Assembly: GCA_965220205.1 (NCBI GenBank)
Contig: OZ244812.1
Span: forward strand, 2,480,001-2,544,000
Direction: 5' to 3'
DNA length: 64,000 nt
From: G965220205 sp965220205
Lineage (GTDB): Bacteria; Chloroflexota; Dehalococcoidia; Lucifugimonadales; Australimonadaceae
How positions within the stretch are numbered: the first letter of the stretch is position 1; every line of letters starts with the position of its first letter. Shown here one piece after another: positions 35,363-42,448 of the stretch. The position numbers were made by a program, and so were the translations under genes. A model generated the notes under the pieces. It had not been told where the DNA came from. It saw nothing but the letters and a program-made list of their open reading frames with translations, and made no database searches.

Positions 35363-36454
35363 CTACCCCTGGCGGCCCCCGTTCTCGACGAAGGCCTCCT
35401 CGCGGTTGAGGTCGAAGGCCTCGAGCACGGGCAGGTCGTCGATGGAGAAGAGGTAGGCGGGCGTCTCGTCGGACGTGTTGACGTGTGCGTGCCATCTCCA
35501 AGGCGGCGTGACGAAGGAGTCGCCCGGCCCCCAATCGAAGCGGACGCCGTCGATGATCGTGCAGCCGTTCCCGCGGAACACGTGATGGACGGGCGCGTAG
35601 GTGTGACGGTGCGCCGTCGTGTGCTCGCCGGGCCGGAGCATCTGCATGCGGCAGGACATCGTCGGCAGCGTGCGGCCCCCGGTTGCGGGGTTGACGTACT
35701 CGATAGCGACGCCGTCGGCGCTCGTCGAGACCCCAGCCTCGGCCAGTTGCGCGAGCGCCTCGGCGGTCTGCTCCCACCGGTACACGAGGACCGGATGGCC
35801 GGCGGGCTGAGCTTCGTAGCCGACCGGGCGCACGGCGCCGAGGCCGTGGGCGCGCTCGGAGTAGCCAACGGGACGGGTCTCCGGGAGCAGACCATCCTCG
35901 TACGGCTCGTAGACGGCCGCGGCGCGGGAGAAGACGAACGGCGAGTCGAGCCCATCGAGCCACAGCACGTCGCCGTCACCCTCGTTGCGATGCTCGTGCC
36001 ACAGCCAGTTGGGCGTCAGGACGAGGTCGCCTGGGCGCATCGGCAGCTTCTCGCCCTCGACCGTGGTCGACGCGCCCTCGCCTTCGATGACGAAGCGGAG
36101 CGCGGCAGGCGTGTGGCGGTGCGCTCGCGCCACCTCGCCGGGCCGCACGAGCTGGATGGCGGCGTAGATGGTGTGCGTGGCGCCGAGCGTCTCGGGGATG
36201 CCCGGATTGACCAGCGCAATCGCCCGCCGCTCGCCGGGGCGCTCGATGTCGACGAGATCGCCCGCCTCCGCAACGAGCCGGCGCACCGCGTCCCAGCGCC
36301 ACAGGTGCGCGCGGACGCCGGGGCCCTTGCGGTCCATCCGCCACAGGCCCTCGACGTTGTGACGCGCCATCTCGGTGTACAGGGCTTCGAGACGCGTTGC
36401 CGCGTCGTCCGGCTCGGCTGTCACGGTGTTTTCGCTATCCTCTCTCTCGTCCAT
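35363..36454 (-). CDS. Bicupin dioxygenase, gentisate 1,2-dioxygenase-like
   Basis: 363 residues from the ATG at 36452-36454; a GTG 15 codons earlier (36499) is an alternative start. Two cupin domains are visible: the first has RAHRHTPAALRFVIEGEGAS (~100-120) with PGDLVLTPNWLWHEHRN, the second TTAHRHTYAPVHHVFRGNG and PGDSFVTPPWRWHAHVN. The His-x-His pair and a downstream His in each fit Fe(II) binding. Gentisate dioxygenases open 2,5-dihydroxybenzoate to maleylpyruvate, which FAH-family enzymes then process; two such enzymes lie at 51220 and 54289. It is transcribed toward the Rieske gene, ~200 bp away. Confidence 0.85.
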   Translation of the reverse strand: MDEREDSENTVTAEPDDAATRLEALYTEMARHNVEGLWRMDRKGPGVRAHLWRWDAVRRLVAEAGDLVDIERPGERRAIALVNPGIPETLGATHTIYAAIQLVRPGEVARAHRHTPAALRFVIEGEGASTTVEGEKLPMRPGDLVLTPNWLWHEHRNEGDGDVLWLDGLDSPFVFSRAAAVYEPYEDGLLPETRPVGYSERAHGLGAVRPVGYEAQPAGHPVLVYRWEQTAEALAQLAEAGVSTSADGVAIEYVNPATGGRTLPTMSCRMQMLRPGEHTTAHRHTYAPVHHVFRGNGCTIIDGVRFDWGPGDSFVTPPWRWHAHVNTSDETPAYLFSIDDLPVLEAFDLNREEAFVENGGRQG

Positions 36455-36514
36455 CCCAGGAGAACGCGCCTCGGAGCACACGCTAGGGAACTTGCTCACT
36501 CTCCGCCCCCGTTC

Positions 36515-36558
36515 TGGCCTCCTCCCCCGCCGGGGGAGGATTGAGGTGGGGGGATTCA
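36515..36558. repeat. Dispersed GGGGGAGGATTGAGG hairpin repeat beside the IS5 element
   Basis: GGCCTCCTCCCCCGCC followed by GGGGGAGGATTGAGGTGGGG, 60 bp upstream of the gentisate-dioxygenase-like start. The next 12 bases (TTCAGAGGTCCC) run into the TTAG target site of the IS element, so the IS sits beside a dispersed-repeat tail (compare TTCAGAGGTTCCC at 39778). Confidence 0.7.
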
Positions 36559-36570
36559 GAGGTCCCTTAG

Positions 36571-37763
36571 GGAACCTCTGAACAACTCACAGTCGGCCGA
36601 GTGGTGTTGGTGGGGGGCTCTTCAGCGATTCGCAGCCCTCTGCTGGTGCCGTGAACGGGGCTGTTGGGGGTCTTCTACCGACCCTGCTGGGGCGGATTCC
36701 CTGCTCCCAACCCCGATCTGAACCCACTGCGCCTCCGTCATGCCGCCAAGCACCGCTGGGCTCTCATCAGGTTCGCCAGCCCCAGCAGCACCATCAGCCG
36801 TTGCGTGTTCTTGGCCAGCCCCCGGTAGCGGACCTTGGCGTAGCCAAAGTGCCGTTTGACGTACAGGAACGGATGCTCCACCTTCGCCCGGACCGACGCC
36901 TTGCCCTTCTCCGCCAACGCCTCAGGGCTTCCCGGCTCCAACTGCCGACGTTGGCCCGGTCGCATCGCCACCTGCCACTCCACCTCCAGCCCCCGATGCT
37001 CCGCCCGCTTCTGGACTCCCTGATACCCGGCATCGCCCCACACCTGCGACTCGCCGCCGTGCAGCAACCGGTGCGCTTCCGTCACGTCGTTCACATTGGC
37101 CGGCGTCGTCGCGACGCTGTGCACCACCCCCGTCTCCGCGTCCACCCCGATGTGCACCTTCATCCCGAAATGCCACCTGTTCCCCTTCTTCACTTGGTGC
37201 ATCTCCGGGTCTCGCGCACCCGCTCGATTCTTCGTCGACGACGGCGCCTCGATGATGCTCGCGTCCATGATCGTCCCTTCCTGGAGCAGGAGTCCCTGGG
37301 ACGCCAGATGCCCTTTGATCTCCGCGAACAGTCCCTCCCCCAGTTCGTGCTCCTCCAACAGATGACGGAAGTTCAGGATGGTGGTCTCGTCCGGCAGCGG
37401 CTCCGACAGCTTCAAGCCCACGAACCGCCGCACCGACTCCACGTCGTACAGCAGGTCCTCCATGCCGGGGTCGCTGAGGTTGTAGAACAGCTGCACGCAG
37501 TGAATCCGCAGCATCGCCGACAGGGCATACGGATGGCGTCCCCGGCCCGCCGTGGGGTAGAAGGGACGGATGCGCCCTTCCAGCCGTTCCCAGGGGATCA
37601 GCCCGCCCATGCGTTCGAGAAATCGCTCCCTGCGGGTCTTGCGCTTCTTGCTCTCGTAGTCCACGTCTGCAAAGGTCGGTTGGTCCATCATCGCTTCACT
37701 CCCTGGCGCCACTGGGTGACTGCCAGGATACTGCCTCAACCTATAGACTTGTTCAGAGATTCC
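36571..37763. mobile_element. IS5-family insertion sequence, complete, 1193 bp
   Basis: Left end GGAACCTCTGAACAA and right end (reverse complement) GGAATCTCTGAACAA form imperfect terminal inverted repeats of about 20 bp. Both ends are flanked by TTAG (36567-36570 and 37764-37767), a 4-bp target duplication of the YTAR type expected for IS5 elements. It carries one transposase gene. The right TTAG lies over the stop codon of the flavin monooxygenase gene. Confidence 0.9.
36738..37691 (-). CDS. IS5-family DDE transposase
   Basis: 317 residues from the ATG at 37689-37691 with GGGAG upstream. The DDE triad is visible as MDASIIEAPS, WGDAGYQGV and KVEHPFLYVKRHFGYAKVRY (Y(2)R(3)E(6)K-like signature of IS5). 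MDQPTFADVDYESKKRKTRR and LYDVESVRRFVGL are typical of the N-terminal half. It appears full length and intact, so the element may be active. The strand is the same as the flanking genes. Confidence 0.95.
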   Translation of the reverse strand: MMDQPTFADVDYESKKRKTRRERFLERMGGLIPWERLEGRIRPFYPTAGRGRHPYALSAMLRIHCVQLFYNLSDPGMEDLLYDVESVRRFVGLKLSEPLPDETTILNFRHLLEEHELGEGLFAEIKGHLASQGLLLQEGTIMDASIIEAPSSTKNRAGARDPEMHQVKKGNRWHFGMKVHIGVDAETGVVHSVATTPANVNDVTEAHRLLHGGESQVWGDAGYQGVQKRAEHRGLEVEWQVAMRPGQRRQLEPGSPEALAEKGKASVRAKVEHPFLYVKRHFGYAKVRYRGLAKNTQRLMVLLGLANLMRAQRCLAA

Positions 37764-38849
37764 TTAGGAGAATGCGGGGATGACCTCCTGGCCAAACAAC
37801 TTGATGGAGCGCTCAATCATCTCGTGGGGCATGCGCCCGATGTGGAACTTGCCCGCGAAGTGGTCGTAGCCGATGCGCTCGGCGCCGTCGGCGATCTTGC
37901 GGGCGACCGTCTCCGGACTCCCGATCACCGCCAGGCCGTTGTCTATCCAGAAATCGTACGAGCGCGCCGACTCGCGGAAGATGCGCCCCCGCTCGCGGAT
38001 GTCGGGCGTGTCCTCGGTCCCGGTGCCGCGCGGATTAGCGCCGAATCCCACGCGGCTGGACGCCACGAGCTCGCGCCCCAGCGTGTTCGCCTCCAAGAGG
38101 TACTGCTCGGCCTGCTCTCGCGCCTTGGCGTCGGTCTCGGCGACGTGGACGACTCGCATCAGGAACTGGCGGGGCATCGGGCCGGGGCGCCCGGCCTCCG
38201 TCCACAGACGGCGCCAGTCGGCGAACTTCTGCGCCATCGAGTCGTCCGTGTCGATGTTCTGGGCCATGTGGTAGCCGCGCCGCGCCGCGAACTCGATGGC
38301 CCGCGGGCTGTGGACCGCCGCCCAGATCGGGATGCGGTCCTGGTAGGGCGGCGGCTGCACCAACGCCTCCTCGAAATCGTAGAACTTGCCGTGGTAGGTC
38401 ACCGGCTTGCCCGACCACGCCGCCTCGAGGATGTCCATCGCCTCGTCGCCCATCTCCTGGCGGTCGTAGTAGTTCAGACCCCACCGGATGAACTCGTGCT
38501 CGTGTACGCCGACGCCGGCGCCGAACTCGGCGCGGCCGCGCGAGAGGTGGTCGAGCATCGCCACCTCCTCGGCGAGGCGGACGGGGTTGTGGAACGGCAG
38601 CTGCCAGATCATCGTGCCGAGCCGCAGTCGTTCGGTGTGCTGGGCGACCGCCGTGAGGAACACTGACGGCGAGGTCACGGCGCCGACGTAGGAGCCCTGG
38701 TGCTCGAGGGTCCAGTAGTAGCCGAATCCCGCCTCCTCGATGGTCTTGGCCTGCTGGATGTGCTTCTCGTAGACATCCGCGGCCTTCGCCGCCTGGAGCA
38801 CCTCGTACGTCTGCATCTGGTCCCACACGCCGAATTCGAGCCTACCCAC
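37764..38849 (-). CDS. LLM-class flavin-dependent monooxygenase (luciferase-like)
   Basis: 361 residues from the GTG at 38847-38849, chosen for its GGAGGAG site; an ATG eight codons earlier lacks one. It has a TIM-barrel luciferase fold with FGYYWTLEHQGSYVGAVTSP, LRLGTMIWQLPFHNPVRLAE and EEVAMLDHLSRGRAEFGAGVG, hallmarks of the bacterial luciferase family. It uses reduced flavin and O2 to oxygenate organic substrates (desulfonation, Baeyer-Villiger-like or alkane oxidations are known). The stop codon lies within the IS5 target duplication, so the gene ends precisely where the IS was inserted. Expansion of this family is reported for SAR202-type bacteria (established knowledge). Confidence 0.92.
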   Translation of the reverse strand: MGRLEFGVWDQMQTYEVLQAAKAADVYEKHIQQAKTIEEAGFGYYWTLEHQGSYVGAVTSPSVFLTAVAQHTERLRLGTMIWQLPFHNPVRLAEEVAMLDHLSRGRAEFGAGVGVHEHEFIRWGLNYYDRQEMGDEAMDILEAAWSGKPVTYHGKFYDFEEALVQPPPYQDRIPIWAAVHSPRAIEFAARRGYHMAQNIDTDDSMAQKFADWRRLWTEAGRPGPMPRQFLMRVVHVAETDAKAREQAEQYLLEANTLGRELVASSRVGFGANPRGTGTEDTPDIRERGRIFRESARSYDFWIDNGLAVIGSPETVARKIADGAERIGYDHFAGKFHIGRMPHEMIERSIKLFGQEVIPAFS

Positions 38850-38928
38850 GCTGCTCCTCCCGCCTACGGTCAAGCGTCTCGCGCCCCCGCCACTGTAGCC
38901 GGGGCGCGCGACGACTTCAACAGCGGGC

Positions 38929-39579
38929 TCACGACCGCGCCGCGGCGCCGGCCCGCATCATCTCCACGACCTCGTTGGCCGTCCGCACCCGGCCTATGCG
39001 CGCGAACACCCGGTCCATGAACACGTCGTGGATGGGGCCCTCGTTCGGGTTGCAGGCGTCCCGCACAATCACCAGGTCGAAGTCGCGGTCCTGCGCCGAG
39101 TACACCGTCGCGGCGATGCCCGACCCGAGGGCCGAGCCGCACAGGACAACCGTGTCGATGCCGCGGGCGCGCAGGCTCAGCTCGAGCTTGGTCTGGTAGA
39201 ACGCGCTCTTGCGGTGCTTGGGAATCATGTAGTCGTCGGGGCCCATCCTGAGCTCGTCGATCACCTGAGAGCCCCAACGGCCCGCGAGGTTCTCCCGGTA
39301 CGGGACCAACCGGTCGTTCTCCGGGTCCGCCCAGGGCTCGTTCTCGCGGTTGAGATTGCTATAGCCGATGAAGGCGTCCTTGCCGTCGGGACGATGGTCC
39401 GCCCGCGCAAAGAAAACGGGAATGCCGTGGATGTCCGCCGTATCCCGGACGCGGACGCACGCCTCGACGATCGACGCCTTGTGGCGCTGGTATTCCTCGT
39501 CGTGCGTTCCGAAGCCGGCGTTGAGCATGTCGAAGAAGAGAACGCCTGTCTTGTCGGGGTCGAGCGCGTTGTAAGGCAT
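38929..39579 (-). CDS. Isochorismatase-like cysteine hydrolase family protein lacking the nucleophile Cys
   Basis: 216 residues from the ATG at 39577-39579 (AGGAGG upstream); a longer frame would start inside a dispersed repeat. VLFFDMLNAGF has the catalytic Asp and IPKHRKSAFYQT the Lys of the family. The signature strand reads VVLCGSALGSGIAATVYSA, where family members have G-x-x-T-x-x-C-V: Thr is Leu and Cys is Gly. Isochorismatases such as PhzD and EntB also have Gly there and hydrolyse a vinyl ether without a nucleophile, so isochorismatase-type chemistry is plausible. It lies 79 bp upstream of the flavin monooxygenase. Confidence 0.85.
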   Translation of the reverse strand: MPYNALDPDKTGVLFFDMLNAGFGTHDEEYQRHKASIVEACVRVRDTADIHGIPVFFARADHRPDGKDAFIGYSNLNRENEPWADPENDRLVPYRENLAGRWGSQVIDELRMGPDDYMIPKHRKSAFYQTKLELSLRARGIDTVVLCGSALGSGIAATVYSAQDRDFDLVIVRDACNPNEGPIHDVFMDRVFARIGRVRTANEVVEMMRAGAAARS

Positions 39580-39613
39580 CGTGGTCCTCCTAGGGAAACC
39601 TGTGAATAGCTCC

Positions 39614-39790
39614 GTCCCATCCGTTCGCCCTGAGCCCGTCGAAGCCTGTCGTGAGCCTGTCGAAGGGGGTCCCACGGACGGACTTGGCTGCTTCCCGTCC
39701 TCACCCTCCACCCCCGCCGGGGGAGGATTGAGGAGGGGGGAACCTCCGCTCTGCTGAGAGCATCAGCGCGCTGTTCAGAGGTTCCCTCGG
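39614..39790. repeat. Composite of two dispersed repeats in a divergent gap
   Basis: 39614-39680 is a CCTGAGCCCGTCGAAGCC / CCTGTCGAAGGGGGTCCCAC repeat. 39700-39790 is the GGGGGAGGATTGAGGAGG hairpin followed by CTGCTGAGAGCATCAGCG and GTTCAGAGGTTCCCT, the same tail seen at 57620 and in part at 43700. The gap separates the isochorismatase-like gene from the unknown gene at 39981. Confidence 0.75.
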
Positions 39791-39980
39791 TGGCCGCAGC
39801 GTCTCGTTTCGAGCCTGGACAGGTACGATTCTACCCCACGCCGCCCCGCTCACGACCGCGCCGCGTCGCCGGCGGCGAGGCGCCATTCGCAGTCGATATC
39901 GGCTAACCTGTGGCGTGCGGCCGCCGCCCGGCGTGACGAGTGCGCCGCACAATCCGTTCGCGAGGCAGGGAGCGCTACCC

Positions 39981-40526
39981 ATGGCACAGGTCCCGGAATG
40001 GTACCGGGAGTTCGTCGCGGCGGTCGTCGCGCGGCTTCCCACTGACATCGACGAAGGGTCGGCGCGGCGTTGGATCGAGGATCCGCGAGGCCTCGAACAG
40101 CTGCTCGAGGGGCTCGCCGCGACGGGTGGGCTCGGGGCGCTGAAGAACGACAAGTCGGCCGACGGCTGGCAGCTGATCGAGGACGCTCTGGAACCGGAGG
40201 AGATTTCAGCCGCCGAGATCGAGCTGGCGTTGTTCCAGGACGAGGACGAGGAGACGCTGTTTGGGGACGACGCGGTCGAGCGCATGGCCGAACGTCCGAA
40301 CAAGCTGGGCCAGCGGCACGCCGAGTACCTATTGGACCGTCAGGACGAGATCCCGGAGGAGTTCCGGCGCTACTCGCTGGTGTTCCCCGGCACCGTCTGG
40401 CTGAGCCCGGACGGCAACCACCAGGTTCCGTGCGCGACGTTCCGGCAGGGAAGTTGGGCCCTCACCTTCGGCATCCTCGAGGGCGGCTTGGACGCCACCG
40501 ACCAGATCGTGCAAGTCCGCGAGTAG
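39981..40526 (+). CDS. Acidic protein of unknown function
   Basis: 181 residues from the ATG with GGGAG 8 nt upstream; a longer in-frame start lies in non-coding composition. The protein is soluble and strongly acidic in the middle (EDALEPEEISAAEIELAL, DEDEETLFGDDAVERM). It starts MAQVPEWYREFVAAVVARLP and ends in a beta-rich segment (LVFPGTVWLSPDGNHQVP, SWALTFGILEGGLD). No motif or family was recognised. It is convergent with the LicD-family gene, with one hairpin repeat between the stops. Confidence 0.65.
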   Translation: MAQVPEWYREFVAAVVARLPTDIDEGSARRWIEDPRGLEQLLEGLAATGGLGALKNDKSADGWQLIEDALEPEEISAAEIELALFQDEDEETLFGDDAVERMAERPNKLGQRHAEYLLDRQDEIPEEFRRYSLVFPGTVWLSPDGNHQVPCATFRQGSWALTFGILEGGLDATDQIVQVRE

Positions 40527-40569
40527 GAGCGCCTCCGCGATTCCCCTCAGTCGCGGCCTCTCCCCCGGT

Positions 40570-40616
40570 TCGGCCTCCTCCCCCACGGGGGAGGATTGAG
40601 GAGGGGGCGGAACTCC
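40570..40616. repeat. Dispersed GGGGGAGGATTGAGG hairpin repeat
   Basis: GGCCTCCTCCCCCAC and GGGGGAGGATTGAGGAGGG lie between convergent stops at 40526 and 40620. The stem is CCTCC(T)CCCC/GGGGGAGG, and it could act as a bidirectional terminator. Confidence 0.75.
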
Positions 40617-40619
40617 CGC

Positions 40620-41537
40620 TTACTCGCGGGTCAGTACGAAGATGCGGGCCGGCCTCGCCTCGGGGTCCGGCCGATAGACGTACGTCCCGCCGGGGGTCAG
40701 CCGCTCCTCGTAGAGGACCTCCTCGTGGCCACGGTAGCGCACGACAAGGGCGTAGTACGCCGCGCGCGGCAGGCTGAGCCGGGCGTACCCGCGCCCGTTG
40801 GTCCGTGAGTGGCCCACTCCGACCGCCACTACGTCCGCGCCCGCCACCGGCTCGTCGTCCTCGTCGAGCACCCTCAGCCGCGCGTCGCGCCACGGCATGA
40901 GCCGTCGCCGCGCGAAACGCGCCAGCCCGAGACCCCGCTGGGGGATGGGTCCGTCCGGGATCTGCCGCACCACGTCTTCCACGTAGGCCGCCGGCTTGGG
41001 CGTCATCCAGTCGGGCCCGTACTTCATGCGCAGGAACTCCTCGGTCCGGTTCGGGACGAGGAACCCCTCGCCGATGAAGTCGATCTCCTTGAGGTCCGTG
41101 AGCAGGTCGGCGGCGATGCGCACGCCGGGGAAGTGGAACACGGCGCCGTCGACGACCCACCGGCCATGCCAGTCCAGCCGCACGCCCGACTTGAGCGCCG
41201 GGACGTAGAAGCCGGTCACCTGACGGATGATCTTCGTGATGAAACCGTGCTCCCGGAACTTGGCCGCGATGCCCTCGACCACCCGCTCGGTCAACCCGTG
41301 GACGCCGAACACGGAAGCGATGTCCACGTCGTCGTCCCACGCGATGAACCCGCCGTCCCTGATCGCGCCGAGACACGTGCCCTCCTCGAGGTAGAAGACC
41401 ACGCCCAACTCGTCGAGGATCTCCTTCGCTTCCAGCAGCACGCTGGCGGCGGCTGCCGGGTCGATCGGGCGCAACTCGACGATCGAGCGCTCGAGAGCGG
41501 CCTCGTCCGCTTCGCTCAGGCGTCGCAAGCTGTCCAT
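40620..41537 (-). CDS. LicD-family nucleotidyltransferase-fold protein with C-terminal carrier-like beta domain
   Basis: 305 residues. GVVFYLEEGTCLGAIRDGGF and IAWDDDVDIA form the LicD/nucleotidyltransferase signature (acidic metal-binding pair), associated with phosphocholine or other phospho-substituent transfer to surface polymers. The C-terminal ~90 residues (LRVLDEDDEPVAGADVVAVG, TNGRGYARLSLPRAAYYALV) resemble a carboxypeptidase-regulatory-like beta sandwich, an unusual fusion. Its ATG is 3 bp after the selenoprotein stop, so the two form an operon. A degraded copy of its tail lies at 33425. Confidence 0.82.
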   Translation of the reverse strand: MDSLRRLSEADEAALERSIVELRPIDPAAAASVLLEAKEILDELGVVFYLEEGTCLGAIRDGGFIAWDDDVDIASVFGVHGLTERVVEGIAAKFREHGFITKIIRQVTGFYVPALKSGVRLDWHGRWVVDGAVFHFPGVRIAADLLTDLKEIDFIGEGFLVPNRTEEFLRMKYGPDWMTPKPAAYVEDVVRQIPDGPIPQRGLGLARFARRRLMPWRDARLRVLDEDDEPVAGADVVAVGVGHSRTNGRGYARLSLPRAAYYALVVRYRGHEEVLYEERLTPGGTYVYRPDPEARPARIFVLTRE

Positions 41538-41540
41538 CTT

Positions 41541-42284
41541 CTAAGAGCCTCGGGCCGACCGGCGGGCCCGGTCAAAGTCTTCCTCGGCCCTCTTGCCGCC
41601 GAGGAAGAGCTGCTTCTCGAGACGTTGCGTGGTGTGCACGCCCATCCGTTCGACGTAGTAGGTCGAGGCGCCGCGGCCGTCGCGTCGGCGCTCACGGGCG
41701 TCCAGGATGTCCTCGAGCGCCGCCCGGACGCCCTCGACGACGGTCCATTCGGCGCGGAATGCGATGTGCCCGGTGTGGTCGACGATGTAGGTCATGTTCG
41801 AGACGCCCCCGTAGCGGCGGTGCACCCGGCCATAGAGCGAATCGAGCAGGACCTGGCGCCTCACGCCGTACTCGCGGAAGGCCTGCGCGTGCGCGGCCTT
41901 TTCCTCCATCGACCGGATCGCGGGGATGAGCTCGCCGGGGTGGGCTTCCCGCACGTAGATGAACGGGAAGTGAGCGCGGTCTGCGAACTCCGCGGCCAGC
42001 GCCTCCATCAGCGGGACCTCCGCTGCGCAAGGCGGTCAGGTCATGCTGCCGAATTCGATCACCACGGGCAGGCCCCGCAACGAGGAGAGGGTCACGTCGC
42101 CGCCGCCGAGCGACGGGAGCGTGAAGTCGGGCGCCTCCTCGGTCGCCTTGGGACCTTGGGTGCGGAAGAACTCACGCTCGGCCCGCGTCGGCCGCCAATC
42201 GACCAGGTTGTACGGCCGCCCCAGGAACTCGGGCGACTCGTCGTCTGTGACCGGCGCGGGCTGCCCCGTAGCCTCCATCGTCAT
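41541..42284 (-). CDS. Selenoprotein of the deiodinase/thioredoxin fold (in-frame UGA read as selenocysteine)
   Basis: 247 residues if the single in-frame TGA (42036-42038) is read as Sec83. The start is ATG at 42282-42284 with AGGAGG 6 nt upstream. APDFTLPSLGGGDVTLSSLR and PVVIEFGSMT precede the TGA; PPCAAEVPLMEALAAEF and FPFIYVREAHPGE follow in the same frame. Iodothyronine deiodinase homologues read FGS-x-T-U-P-P here, so Sec is at the redox position, and a Cys three residues on gives U-x-x-C. Downstream (DHTGHIAFRAEWTVVEGVRA) completes the fold. A SECIS-like hairpin starts directly after the TGA. The role is probably thiol/peroxide or dehalogenation-type redox chemistry. The gene is upstream of LicD, with a 3-bp gap. 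Confidence 0.85.
42000..42038 (-). promoter_or_regulatory. UGA codon and bacterial SECIS-like element
   Basis: Counting nucleotides after the UGA, CGCCU (+2 to +6) pairs with AGGCG (+32 to +36), and CAGCGG (+11 to +16) pairs with CCGCUG (+22 to +27). A 4x4 internal loop separates the stems, and the apical loop AGGUC spans +17 to +21. The E. coli fdhF SECIS, bound by SelB, also has an AGGUC-type loop with its GG at about +19 (here +18). The element lies wholly within the coding sequence, as required in bacteria. Confidence 0.85.
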
Positions 42285-42448
42285 GGCGCGCCTCCTGACT
42301 GCGGCCAGCATACCCCGCAGCTTCCGCGCGTCAACACACGGCGCGTCGTCGCGCCGGCGGGCGTGCAGGGGTCGGCAGCGGCGCGCCGCGCGTGTAGGAT
42401 GCAGCGGAGCCGCGGCCCACTGGATAGGGCACGGCGCTGGAGGAGCAT

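Noticed and set aside
36651..38666. 671-codon plus-strand frame across the IS element and flavin monooxygenase gene
   Set aside because: Crosses the IS boundary and is antisense to two well-supported genes; no domain sense.
42036..42038. TGA splitting the deiodinase-like gene as a nonsense mutation or two separate genes
   Set aside because: The frame continues with family-specific sequence directly after the TGA, the downstream part has no ribosome site of its own, and a SECIS-like hairpin follows at the right distance.
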